This document shows, piece by piece, positions 1 to 7,136 of a DNA stretch of 42,981 nt. The notes beneath the pieces were generated by a model. That model was not told the origin of the DNA. It saw nothing but the letters and a program-made list of their open reading frames with translations, and ran no database searches. A program made the position numbers and the translations under genes. Position 1 is the first letter of the stretch. Every line of letters starts with the position of its first letter. This DNA comes from a virus: the IMG/VR virus record IMGVR_UViG_3300046804_003948, positions 1-42,981 of that record, one strand, 5' to 3'.

Positions 1-63
1 AGATTTAGTTGAAGATGTGGATGTGGTAAATGAAACACCAGATCCAACTGGCCTATGAGTCAT
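1..63 (-). CDS. Partial CDS, N terminus of a Ser/Thr-rich probable virion protein
   Basis: An ATG at 63 opens a frame that runs off the left edge of the window; 21 residues are visible, beginning MTHRPVGSGVSF and very rich in Ser and Thr. It lies 42 bases after the stop of the preceding virion gene, on the same strand, and just behind a perfect match to the T4 late promoter octamer (88-95). Ser/Thr-rich N termini of this sort occur on decoration or structural proteins of marine phages, but so short a piece cannot establish a function. In the T4 order gp21 would be expected near here, and this N terminus does not look like a protease. The opposite strand also has a short open frame here (see rejected items). 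Confidence 0.55.
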   Translation of the reverse strand, partial: MTHRPVGSGVSFTTSTSSTKS

Positions 64-87
64 TATTCTTACAAATCATTTATTAGT

Positions 88-95
88 TATTTATA
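88..95 (-). promoter_or_regulatory. T4-type late promoter octamer TATAAATA (8/8)
   Basis: The minus strand reads TATAAATA, an exact match to the T4 late promoter -10 element recognised by the phage sigma factor gp55. It sits in the gap between the 406-residue virion gene and the partial gene starting at 63. A start site about 6 bases downstream would leave a leader of roughly 20 bases. Confidence 0.65.
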
Positions 96-105
96 ATTTG
101 CAAAA

Positions 106-1326
106 TTACCTACTAATTTCTTCCCAATCCATAGATGCAAAAACATTAGCACCTGCGGCGTCACTGGAACAAATAAGTGACAACTCGTAAGGAGTTTTAC
201 TCAATCCATCTCTTTCGAGTTGGAATTTAAATAGTGCTTCTTTAAGAATATCTACTGGTGTTGAACCTTGCTGGGAAGAATTGAAAAATCCTGATGCTAA
301 AACTCTTCCACCACTATAAGTTGCTGCATCAATTTTATATTCTATTGCACTATCTGTTCCTGCGCTTACCCAACTTCCCCCTGAAGAAGTTCCACTTGCT
401 CTTACTTGCCAATTATAATTTGCATTATTTGTAGATCCTAAAAGTGAAAGTGCAGTGAGAATTACAATTGCATCCAATCTATCTGGTGATGATTTGAGAC
501 GGAGTGAAACTAAATTATAATATATTCCTGCTGTAGTTAAAGATACCGGAGATGTAACTGCCGTTCCAGCTGCTTGTTGCAAACCACGAAGTTCATAACC
601 ACCTTCTGAAATTACAGAAGAACAAACTTGTTTTAGTATGCTTGCACTAGTTGTAATTCCAGTATTTGCAATTTCAAGTCTCAAAGGTAATGATGCTGTT
701 GTAATATAAGTGGATTGAACTTGATTTGCGTGGTGAAATGAATGGCAATGAATAAATTGTCCGTCAATCACAAAACCAACTCGGACTGTTCCTAATCCTA
801 ACCATTCAATATCAGTCCACATAATTTGACCTTTAGATGGGTCAAGTGTATAACCAGAGGGACCTGTTCCATCCAACTTATCATATAACCAAGATGATTG
901 AGGAACTCTGGTTTCGGAAGTAATTCCTGTTACTAAACTTCTTTCTACAAAATTTACAGTAGATCCATCGACTTCAAAATAAATTCCATTATCTGTACCA
1001 AAGTATCCTACTCTCTGACGAAGATTTGTTTTTGGAGCATTCATTACAAATGTATTAATTATTTGTAATGATTTTCCTGGTTGATATGAAAATACTTTTG
1101 TTGTTTCTCTGATAACTGAATCACCACTTGTAGTTCCAATACCAATATTGATTAAACCTTGAGTCGTAACAAACCCAACAGTTGAACCTGTTCCTACAAT
1201 CAAACTTGTCCAAAGATTATTATCTCTATATCTGTGAGAAGAATCAAAAAGTGTTAATGGAGTTGAAGTTCTTAATCGACCAAAAGCATCAAATTGTTCT
1301 TGACTTGGTTTATATAAATGTGACAT
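106..1326 (-). CDS. Virion structural protein with FGRLRTSTP-type N terminus (406 aa)
   Basis: I recognise the N-terminal pattern (FGRLRTSTPLTLFDS, residues about 15-29) from structural proteins of marine T4-like and other marine phages; the exact role is unknown. The protein is rich in Ser, Thr and Gly and contains the GIGTT motif common to fibre and baseplate proteins in this window. No membrane segment or enzyme motif is visible. The ATG at 1326 shares its A with the TAA stop of the upstream gene (TAATG), so the two are probably translationally coupled. Its place after the gp67-like core gene suggests a capsid-surface or appendage protein, which is inference. Confidence 0.6.
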   Translation of the reverse strand: MSHLYKPSQEQFDAFGRLRTSTPLTLFDSSHRYRDNNLWTSLIVGTGSTVGFVTTQGLINIGIGTTSGDSVIRETTKVFSYQPGKSLQIINTFVMNAPKTNLRQRVGYFGTDNGIYFEVDGSTVNFVERSLVTGITSETRVPQSSWLYDKLDGTGPSGYTLDPSKGQIMWTDIEWLGLGTVRVGFVIDGQFIHCHSFHHANQVQSTYITTASLPLRLEIANTGITTSASILKQVCSSVISEGGYELRGLQQAAGTAVTSPVSLTTAGIYYNLVSLRLKSSPDRLDAIVILTALSLLGSTNNANYNWQVRASGTSSGGSWVSAGTDSAIEYKIDAATYSGGRVLASGFFNSSQQGSTPVDILKEALFKFQLERDGLSKTPYELSLICSSDAAGANVFASMDWEEISR

Positions 1327-2030
1327 TATACTACCCTCCAGGAATTATTTTTCCAAATAAATGTAAGTGAACCATAATCATAAGCAAGAATCGCACGATC
1401 TCTACCGTCAATCAAATCGGATCCTGTTGGTAGAATTGTAATATATCTATTAGTCCCCTTTGAAGCTTCTCCTAATTCATCCTTAACGATAAAAACTTTT
1501 CCCTCTCTATCTGCTTTTGGTAAAGTAATAGATACTGCACCTGCATAATTCACACCAATATAATAATCATTAGTAGTTGCAGAATAGGAGGAAGAGGTTA
1601 CAGAAGTCAGTGGCAAATCCATATATGCCAAGTTAACTTCTCCACCCCCACCATGAGCATGAACATCACGCATCAATTGCCAAACAAGATTTTTTAATTC
1701 TTGTATTTCTCTTGATGATGGATTCTCTAAAGACTCAGAAACCTCTCTTGGTTTTTCTGTCTTTTTGATGAATTGTAGATATTGATCTACATAACTTAAC
1801 TCTGCAGATTCTTCAATTTCATCACCACTATCTTCTTCATCTTCATCCTCATCTTCATCTGAAGTATCTGGGGATTCTTTCTTTTCTTTTTTTGGTTTAG
1901 CAGATTCTAATAGATTCTCTAAAAAGTTTTCACCAAAAAAGTCGTCACCAAGAAGAGAATTAAATTCTTCTTCCTGCTTCTTTTTACCTTCAGATATTAT
2001 GTTAAAGAAAGAGGATAGATCATCGGACAT
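1326..2030 (-). CDS. Chimeric protein: acidic scaffold-like N half, fibre-type C-terminal domain (234 aa)
   Basis: Residues about 1-110 are low-complexity and highly charged, with a Lys-rich patch followed by an Asp/Glu run at about 58-75 (DEDEDEDEED), like prohead core or scaffold proteins. A Gly stretch at about residue 127 (HGGGG) then leads into a C-terminal beta-rich domain (about 135-234) with the pattern V-x-I-T-L-P, G-K-V-F-I-V-K-D, I-T-I and I-D-G-R. I associate that pattern with phage fibre and appendage ends. The gene occupies the position of T4 gene 68 (prohead core), directly after the gp67-like gene. The spacing is a TGA stop, two bases, then ATG, with a purine-rich binding site inside the end of gp67. 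Function is unknown; it could be a core protein, a decoration protein or both. Confidence 0.6.
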   Translation of the reverse strand: MSDDLSSFFNIISEGKKKQEEEFNSLLGDDFFGENFLENLLESAKPKKEKKESPDTSDEDEDEDEEDSGDEIEESAELSYVDQYLQFIKKTEKPREVSESLENPSSREIQELKNLVWQLMRDVHAHGGGGEVNLAYMDLPLTSVTSSSYSATTNDYYIGVNYAGAVSITLPKADREGKVFIVKDELGEASKGTNRYITILPTGSDLIDGRDRAILAYDYGSLTFIWKNNSWRVV

Positions 2031-2033
2031 TTA

Positions 2034-2210
2034 TCACTCTTCCTCTTCGTATTCTTCCTCAGAATCATTACCACCGAAGAATGAGTTTGCTACTTCGGGT
2101 TTAAAAGCATCAACTCTTTCCGATGCTTTTGCAAAAAGAATATCTTTGATTTTGTCACTGATCTGAGATGGACTCTCATCCGCGACAATCATATCCATTA
2201 ATTCATCCAT
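2034..2210 (-). CDS. 67: Prohead core protein, gp67-like (58 aa)
   Basis: This is a small gene between the portal gene and the acidic protein. It begins MDELMDMIVADESPSQISDK and ends in an acidic tail EEEYEEEE. T4 gp67 is an 80-residue acidic prohead core component encoded directly after portal gene 20, so position, size and charge all fit; cyanophage gp67 proteins are similarly short. The ATG at 2210 is the only reasonable start, and it has no clear Shine-Dalgarno sequence. A late-promoter octamer at 2235-2242 lies just upstream. The codons of the acidic tail (GAG/GAA) form the purine-rich binding site for the next gene. Confidence 0.75.
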   Translation of the reverse strand: MDELMDMIVADESPSQISDKIKDILFAKASERVDAFKPEVANSFFGGNDSEEEYEEEE

Positions 2211-2234
2211 AGTTTTGAAATTTACAATCGTTGT

Positions 2235-2242
2235 TATTTATT
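2235..2242 (-). promoter_or_regulatory. Late promoter octamer AATAAATA (7/8) before gp67-like gene
   Basis: The minus strand reads TAATAAATAAC, where TAA is the stop of the portal gene and the octamer overlaps its last two bases. It fits the T4-type late promoter with one mismatch and lies 25 bases before the gp67-like start. Confidence 0.55.
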
Positions 2243-3917
2243 AAATTTCTCCACCTTTGGGAACTTCAACTGTTTTGGATTGAGATTCTAAGTCTGGTTC
2301 CATAACTGGTTGACCCAAATCCATTCCAGCAGTACCAGCATCCATAGGCATAGGAATTGGTTGTCCTGTCATAGGATCAATTTGCATTTGGGATGGATCA
2401 GGAATTACACCATCCTCAATTTCCTTTTTAATAATTGCATCTTGTTCAACAATTTCCTGATCAGTTTGACGAAGAATTTTACGTCTTACATAATCCTGAG
2501 AATAATACTTGCCAACATAAGGAGCAGCAGTAGCAGCTAGTGAAAGTCTCTCATTTAAGAGTTCCGCATCCTTAAGTTCGGAGAAATGATTATCGTACAG
2601 GAAGTCATATTGAATATGCTCATTCATTAAATCCCAATCTTCGGGAGTAATGATGTTCTTAAGAATCAATTGAGTCTTTAACATGTCACTGAACATGTTT
2701 GAGAATCTCTTTCTTAAACGACCAACAAACTTACTGAACTTAAGTTCATCTCTCAGAATCTCAGATGATCTTCCGAGATTGAATCCACCTTCTCCACCAA
2801 CTCTTGAGGAAGGAACATTCAGGGAACGATAAAGTTTTTCTTGGAAATACTTAATATCTGTGATTTCTCCAAGGTTTTGACCACCAGGAAGAGTTGAGAT
2901 TTCTGTTCCTCTGCCACCTTCACGACGAGGCAACCAGAAATCTTCAAGCATACTCATATACTTTTTATCATCACGAATTTCTCCAGTATCTGCGTTATAA
3001 ACCAACTTATTACGATAACGCATCATAACATCACGGAGATATTGCTCTGCCTTTACCTTTGGAAGATTACCCACATCAATATAGAAAATTCTTCTTTCTG
3101 GAGCACGAGACAATCTGTAGATAACCAGAGAGTCCTCAATCATTCTAAGTTGATTGAGAGCTTTAATTGCTTTGTGTAGATATGAGAGAGTTGATCCCTT
3201 ATTTCTATCAACCAATCCAGATGTGCAATAAGTGATAGAATCCTTAGACATCTTAATGCCGTTGGATTGACTTGTTGATGTTGGATTTAGTGTTGGATAT
3301 GCTGTCTTTGGACTGTAGATAAAATACTCTTCAATTTCAGGGAACTCATAATCCATCGGATTATCATTATGAACATTTGCGAGTCTATATTGATCTTTCT
3401 TTTTCTTCTTATCTTGTCTCACATAACGCATCTTCATGGCGTCGATATATCTTAACTCTTGAATTCCTTCATGAGGATTCTTAAGATCAATGATTTTATG
3501 GTAGTAAATTCTTCCATCAACATACCAATTTCTATAGATTTCGTGTGCTTTCTTATCGAAATCTAAAAGTTCTAAGATATATTTAAATTCTTCTCTAATT
3601 TTTTTCTTGATACCATCACTGGCATTTAAATTATCCAGGTCAATTTGAACTGGACTATCATTTGTGTCTGATACAATTGCTTCATTTACAATATCTTCGA
3701 TGGCACTATCACACTCTGGATGAAGTGCCATCTCACGATATCTTTTAATGAGATCGAACTCAGTTCTATAAATTCCTTCAATATCGACATATGAACCAAA
3801 AAAACCACTACTCAGATAATGGTCAACCCCGTCCTCATTATTAGGTGGGACGGGGGAAACCGCATTCGGAGATAGTGGTTCAGTATCCTCAATAGAGAAT
3901 CCAAATAACTTTGCCAT
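2241..3917 (-). CDS. 20: Portal vertex protein gp20
   Basis: The 558-residue protein is close to the length of T4 gp20 (524). The T4-type portal forms the dodecameric ring at the unique capsid vertex through which DNA enters, and it joins the head to the neck. Recognisable portal features are the N-terminal FDLIKRYREMALHPECDSAI region (about 55-75), the YVDGRIYYHKII segment (about 127-138), the GLVDRNKG and YLHKAIK region (about 235-250), and RAPERRIFYIDVGNLP (about 271-286). The protein ends in a Pro/Met/Gln-rich tail. The gene lies between gp19 and the gp67-like gene as in T4. The start at 3917 has no strong binding site. Confidence 0.95.
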   Translation of the reverse strand: MAKLFGFSIEDTEPLSPNAVSPVPPNNEDGVDHYLSSGFFGSYVDIEGIYRTEFDLIKRYREMALHPECDSAIEDIVNEAIVSDTNDSPVQIDLDNLNASDGIKKKIREEFKYILELLDFDKKAHEIYRNWYVDGRIYYHKIIDLKNPHEGIQELRYIDAMKMRYVRQDKKKKKDQYRLANVHNDNPMDYEFPEIEEYFIYSPKTAYPTLNPTSTSQSNGIKMSKDSITYCTSGLVDRNKGSTLSYLHKAIKALNQLRMIEDSLVIYRLSRAPERRIFYIDVGNLPKVKAEQYLRDVMMRYRNKLVYNADTGEIRDDKKYMSMLEDFWLPRREGGRGTEISTLPGGQNLGEITDIKYFQEKLYRSLNVPSSRVGGEGGFNLGRSSEILRDELKFSKFVGRLRKRFSNMFSDMLKTQLILKNIITPEDWDLMNEHIQYDFLYDNHFSELKDAELLNERLSLAATAAPYVGKYYSQDYVRRKILRQTDQEIVEQDAIIKKEIEDGVIPDPSQMQIDPMTGQPIPMPMDAGTAGMDLGQPVMEPDLESQSKTVEVPKGGEI

Positions 3918-3944
3918 TATTAAAGTTCTTATCTACTTATGATC

Positions 3945-3952
3945 TATTTATT
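3945..3952 (-). promoter_or_regulatory. Late promoter octamer AATAAATA (7/8) before gp20
   Basis: The minus strand reads TAATAAATAG, with TAA the stop of the tail tube gene. The octamer overlaps the stop and lies 27 bases before the portal start, so portal and the following genes could be transcribed separately from tube and sheath. Confidence 0.55.
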
Positions 3953-4565
3953 ATGCTCCAGTTCCTGGTGCTTCAGGGAAGTAGTATTGGACTTGGAAGT
4001 CAACTGTAAACTCTTCAATTTGGTCTGAAGAATCATATGAAAGATCGATAGCAGAAACTGCAGTTGGGAAAATATCGATGAAACGATATTGTGCCAAAAT
4101 GTTTGCGTTATCTCCAGTTGTGTTGTTACCCTGAGTGTTTGATGCACTTCTACCGAGTTGATAGACAATTGCTTGTCCCATGTAATCGGTTGGGTTTACA
4201 AGACCAGAATGATCTCCATACTGAGCAACATTTTGCATCCATGCTTCAAATGCTCTTCTATGTGAGAAGTTCTCATCGTTGATGATGGTAACAGTCCATA
4301 CATCAAAGGTTCTATCTCCAGCAACTTTCAGAGTACGACCTCTGAAAGGAACTTCGATTGGGGCAACGTTTGATGCTGGCAGGGCAGCTGCCTTGCAAAG
4401 GAAACGGAAGTTTTCTTTGTCAAACTGCCCAGTGCCATCTCCTTGAACTCCAAGACTTACTCCTGCAGGAAAAGTAACGTCAACCTCAAACAGATTAGGA
4501 CGAGCACCACCACCAATCAGTTTTGACTTAAATTGGGAAATGCCTCTTGTTGGAATTTGTGCCAT
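3951..4565 (-). CDS. 19: Tail tube protein gp19
   Basis: The 204-residue protein is somewhat longer than T4 gp19 (163). It would form the inner hexameric-ring tube inside the contractile sheath. Family features seen are an N terminus with KSKLIGGGARPNLFEVDV (about 14-31), the CKAAALPASNVAPIEVPFRGR segment (about 57-77), DRTFDVWTVTIINDENF (about 83-99) and a C-terminal YDSSDQIEEFTVDFQVQYY. The gene follows sheath gp18 as in T4. It has the best Shine-Dalgarno site of the tail genes (AGGAGG, 9 bases before ATG), fitting a high-copy product. Confidence 0.95.
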   Translation of the reverse strand: MAQIPTRGISQFKSKLIGGGARPNLFEVDVTFPAGVSLGVQGDGTGQFDKENFRFLCKAAALPASNVAPIEVPFRGRTLKVAGDRTFDVWTVTIINDENFSHRRAFEAWMQNVAQYGDHSGLVNPTDYMGQAIVYQLGRSASNTQGNNTTGDNANILAQYRFIDIFPTAVSAIDLSYDSSDQIEEFTVDFQVQYYFPEAPGTGA

Positions 4566-4574
4566 TTTTAGGTT

Positions 4575-4580
4575 CCTCCT
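4575..4580 (-). promoter_or_regulatory. Strong ribosome binding site AGGAGG for tail tube gene
   Basis: The minus strand reads AGGAGG followed by 9 bases and the ATG of gp19. Most structural genes in this window have weak sites or none, so this one stands out. Confidence 0.8.
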
Positions 4581-4585
4581 TTAGT

Positions 4586-4593
4586 AATTTATA
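4586..4593 (-). promoter_or_regulatory. Late promoter octamer TATAAATT (7/8) before gp19
   Basis: The octamer sits in the 36-base gap between sheath and tube genes, immediately upstream of the AGGAGG site. One mismatch from TATAAATA. Confidence 0.5.
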
Positions 4594-4601
4594 ATCTAAA
4601 A

Positions 4602-6824
4602 TCAAACTTTACCAGCAACTTCTTCGAAGCTTACACCAGTTCTGGTGGCAACGAAGGTAAGAGTTACATAGTTGATGGACTTAGCTGGTTTCAGGAAGAT
4701 GTCAGCTCTAAACTCATTATTATCAATTACGTCAGGAGTATTATTTGTTTCATCACAAATAACCAGGAATCCATAGAGTCCTCTCTTTGCCTGAACATCA
4801 CGGAGATAAGGTTCAACAATATTGACGAAGTTTGCTCTTGTGATCTGATCGTTCAGTTCAAAGAGTTGTGCTTCTGCCGACTTCTGAAGTGCCTGCTCAA
4901 CTGTCAGGAACAGACGACGAACGTTGATTCTATCGAATGCTGATGCATATCCGAGAGCAGTTTTATCACCAAAGAGGAGAATACCAATTCCTGGTTGGTT
5001 AACGATTGAGTTAATTCTTGCAGGATAGAGTTGATCTCTCTGTGCTTTATTTGGATTATATGCAAGTTTGATTGCATTATTCAGAATGCCTCTCTGCTGT
5101 CCTGCAGGTGAGAACCAAGGATAAGCAAAGATCGAAGTTCTTACGCACATACCAGCAACATCAGGGTTGCAAGGAATGTAACGGAACTTGTTATTGAATC
5201 TATCGTAAGTGTACTTATATCCACTATCAAAGATTGCATAGGATGAAGATGAAAGTGGAGCAAAGAACTGGATCACATTATCAGTCTGAGTATCGGTGTT
5301 GGTGATAGGACCACCATCTCCTTGAATCAGATCAGCTCTGTGAGGAGAAACAACTGCAATACAATCCTTTCTGTTATTTGCAATTGAGATCAGATGATTT
5401 GCTTTTGCTTGAGACTCAAACTTGTTACCAAGTCCAGGACCCATGATCAGGTAATCAACTGCAATCTCATCTTTGTTTGAGAAGAGGTTATATGAAGTAA
5501 ACAGATTTCCGAGTGTTGCTGTCATTCCGTTTGTTGCGGAATAATCAACACCACCACCAAGTGCGTAGGTTACATTTCCTAATGCACTGAAGGTTATACC
5601 CTGAGCAAGTTGATTCCACTGACCAGCACCTTCGGTTACTTTCGTATAACCTGAAGAGAATCCAGTTGCAAGTGGAGTAGTTCCATGATAAGTATCATTT
5701 CCAGTTGAAGGATTGTCTCCAACATAGACGTAAGACGAGAAAAGTGACAGATAATCTTTCCAGAAGATCTTCTGTGGTGCGTTGACTGCAGAAACCGCAT
5801 CAGTTGACTTCGAGAGATTCAGATGCTTCTCTAAGAGGTTTCCTTGAATACCAGTTACTGAACCAGTGTCATCAACGACAACAACGTGCAGAGCATCGTT
5901 CTTACCCTGCCTATCAAGAACGTAACCGTTGCTGATAGGTTTAGGTGCAATTGAACTCCAGAAAATAGTGGTATTGGTAAGATCTAGAGTTTGTGAATCA
6001 TACCAATCTGCTACTGTAGTTACTGCAGAAACCGTTCCGTTTCCTGTTGCAATACCTGAGTTGTTGTAGAATGCGATTGTGTCTGATGCAACAAAGGAGG
6101 CATTTGCGTTTCCTTGTGCATAAGAAATTGGATACTCAACACCATTATCAGTTGCTCCAGTGGAAACTCTGGAGATGATCTTAACATCAATAGTGCTGGT
6201 TCCAGTTGTTGATGCAGTAGAAACACCAGTAATGATTCCCTTAATATATCCGTTGAAGGAATTTGTGGATCCTACTCCGGGGATAACAGCATTTACAAGA
6301 GGAGTTGTAACACCATATCCAATGACTGCACCAGCAGATCCAGGATCTGTTGTTGTAATACCGATAGTTTGATCTGCCTTGTCGTCAATTACACAGATCT
6401 TAAGATTGTTTGCCCAAGAACCAGGGTTCTTTGCAGCAAAAACATAATTTGCGATATCATCAGAGTAATTTGCCTGATAATCATCAAAGTTTTTAATTTT
6501 TAATGCGGTTGTGTATGCTAAACCAACACCAGCATTTGCGTTGTTTAATGATGTTCCATCAGTTCTTACAACCTTAAGAACACCACCATATGAAAGGAAT
6601 GATGATGCACTCATCCAGTACTCATACTGTCCATCTGTAGACAGTGGCTTACCGAATACGTTAATGAGTTCCTGCTCTGTAGTTACGTCAATTGGGTCAT
6701 CAACTGGACCGATTGCAAAAGGACCCGCAATTGCTCCAATATTATCTAAAACATTATCAGCTCTTCCTACGGTTAAATCAACCTCTCTGACGAGTACGCC
6801 TGGAGATAATTGAGGAGTCGCCAT
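4602..6824 (-). CDS. 18: Contractile tail sheath protein gp18
   Basis: The 740-residue protein is longer than T4 gp18 (659). It would form the outer contractile sheath around the gp19 tube. The N terminus (SPGVLVREVDLT, residues 7-18) is the conserved sheath start. The C-terminal region (about 500-740) contains the sheath core, including PCNPDVAGMCVRTS, AYPWFSPAGQQRG and INVRRLFLTVEQAL. The middle (about 120-330) is a Ser/Thr/Gly-rich variable insert, probably a surface-exposed domain. A late promoter, a small leader hairpin and a good AGGAG site precede it, consistent with abundant late expression. Confidence 0.95.
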   Translation of the reverse strand: MATPQLSPGVLVREVDLTVGRADNVLDNIGAIAGPFAIGPVDDPIDVTTEQELINVFGKPLSTDGQYEYWMSASSFLSYGGVLKVVRTDGTSLNNANAGVGLAYTTALKIKNFDDYQANYSDDIANYVFAAKNPGSWANNLKICVIDDKADQTIGITTTDPGSAGAVIGYGVTTPLVNAVIPGVGSTNSFNGYIKGIITGVSTASTTGTSTIDVKIISRVSTGATDNGVEYPISYAQGNANASFVASDTIAFYNNSGIATGNGTVSAVTTVADWYDSQTLDLTNTTIFWSSIAPKPISNGYVLDRQGKNDALHVVVVDDTGSVTGIQGNLLEKHLNLSKSTDAVSAVNAPQKIFWKDYLSLFSSYVYVGDNPSTGNDTYHGTTPLATGFSSGYTKVTEGAGQWNQLAQGITFSALGNVTYALGGGVDYSATNGMTATLGNLFTSYNLFSNKDEIAVDYLIMGPGLGNKFESQAKANHLISIANNRKDCIAVVSPHRADLIQGDGGPITNTDTQTDNVIQFFAPLSSSSYAIFDSGYKYTYDRFNNKFRYIPCNPDVAGMCVRTSIFAYPWFSPAGQQRGILNNAIKLAYNPNKAQRDQLYPARINSIVNQPGIGILLFGDKTALGYASAFDRINVRRLFLTVEQALQKSAEAQLFELNDQITRANFVNIVEPYLRDVQAKRGLYGFLVICDETNNTPDVIDNNEFRADIFLKPAKSINYVTLTFVATRTGVSFEEVAGKV

Positions 6825-6830
6825 GTTTTT

Positions 6831-6835
6831 CTCCT
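6831..6835 (-). promoter_or_regulatory. Ribosome binding site AGGAG for sheath gene
   Basis: AGGAG lies 6 bases before the gp18 ATG at 6824 and fixes this start. It is one of the few strong sites in the window. Confidence 0.75.
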
Positions 6836-6840
6836 GATAC

Positions 6841-6855
6841 TTCAGTTTATCTGAA
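6841..6855 (-). other. Small hairpin at predicted 5' end of sheath mRNA
   Basis: The sequence forms a 5-bp stem (TTCAG/CTGAA) around a 5-base loop. It starts about 3 bases after the late-promoter octamer, so it would lie at or near the extreme 5' end of the sheath transcript. A role in mRNA stability is inference; chance is possible for so short a stem in AT-rich DNA. Confidence 0.35.
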
Positions 6856-6857
6856 AA

Positions 6858-6865
6858 TATTTATT
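6858..6865 (-). promoter_or_regulatory. Late promoter octamer AATAAATA (7/8) before gp18
   Basis: The octamer lies in the 81-base gap between the zinc-ribbon gene and the sheath gene, the longest gene-free stretch in the late block. The rest of the gap (6866-6905) holds nothing I recognise. Confidence 0.6.
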
Positions 6866-6905
6866 AAAATGTACTTTTTGGGTGGGGAAATGGTGTGTGA
6901 ACAGA

Positions 6906-7136
6906 TTACCAGTCAGGATATTCCCATTTATCAAAGACTTTGGTAGTCATTCTACTGGTAATTATTCTCTTAATCGTACAGTCCTTACACTCGTAAGAAT
7001 ATGAAGATGGAACAGGACCTCTATCCTTTCTTGTTCTGTAGAATCCCTCTATTAAATTCTTTATTTCACCACAAGTTCTACACTTTCTATCGTTTAGAAG
7101 TAAGTGTCCAAGTCTAATCTGTCCGTCTAAATCCAT
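6906..7136 (-). CDS. Small zinc-ribbon protein (76 aa)
   Basis: Two Cys pairs (C19-x2-C22 and C50-x2-C53) form a likely four-Cys zinc site, with FYRTRKDRG and SYSYECKDC between and around them. Similar small proteins next to terminase genes occur in cyanophages; some resemble the zinc-binding half of HNH-type proteins, but no HNH motif is present. The ATG at 7136 is chosen over a GTG at 7154 because its A overlaps the gp17 TAA stop (TAATG), the pattern repeated elsewhere in the window, and the GTG would need a longer overlap. A GGGAG site lies 11 bases upstream. Function unknown; nucleic-acid binding is plausible. Confidence 0.75.
   Translation of the reverse strand: MDLDGQIRLGHLLLNDRKCRTCGEIKNLIEGFYRTRKDRGPVPSSYSYECKDCTIKRIITSRMTTKVFDKWEYPDW

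Noticed and set aside
2-57. Plus-strand open frame ending DPTGL then TGA at the left edge, a possible convergent gene end
   Set aside because: Only 18 residues are visible, all other genes are on the minus strand, and the minus-strand frame starting at 63 with a perfect late promoter fits better.
1815-1865. Trinucleotide-like CTTCAT/CTTCCT repeats that might suggest a microsatellite or CRISPR-like array
   Set aside because: They simply encode the Asp/Glu run of the acidic 234-residue protein; there are no spacers or constant repeat length.
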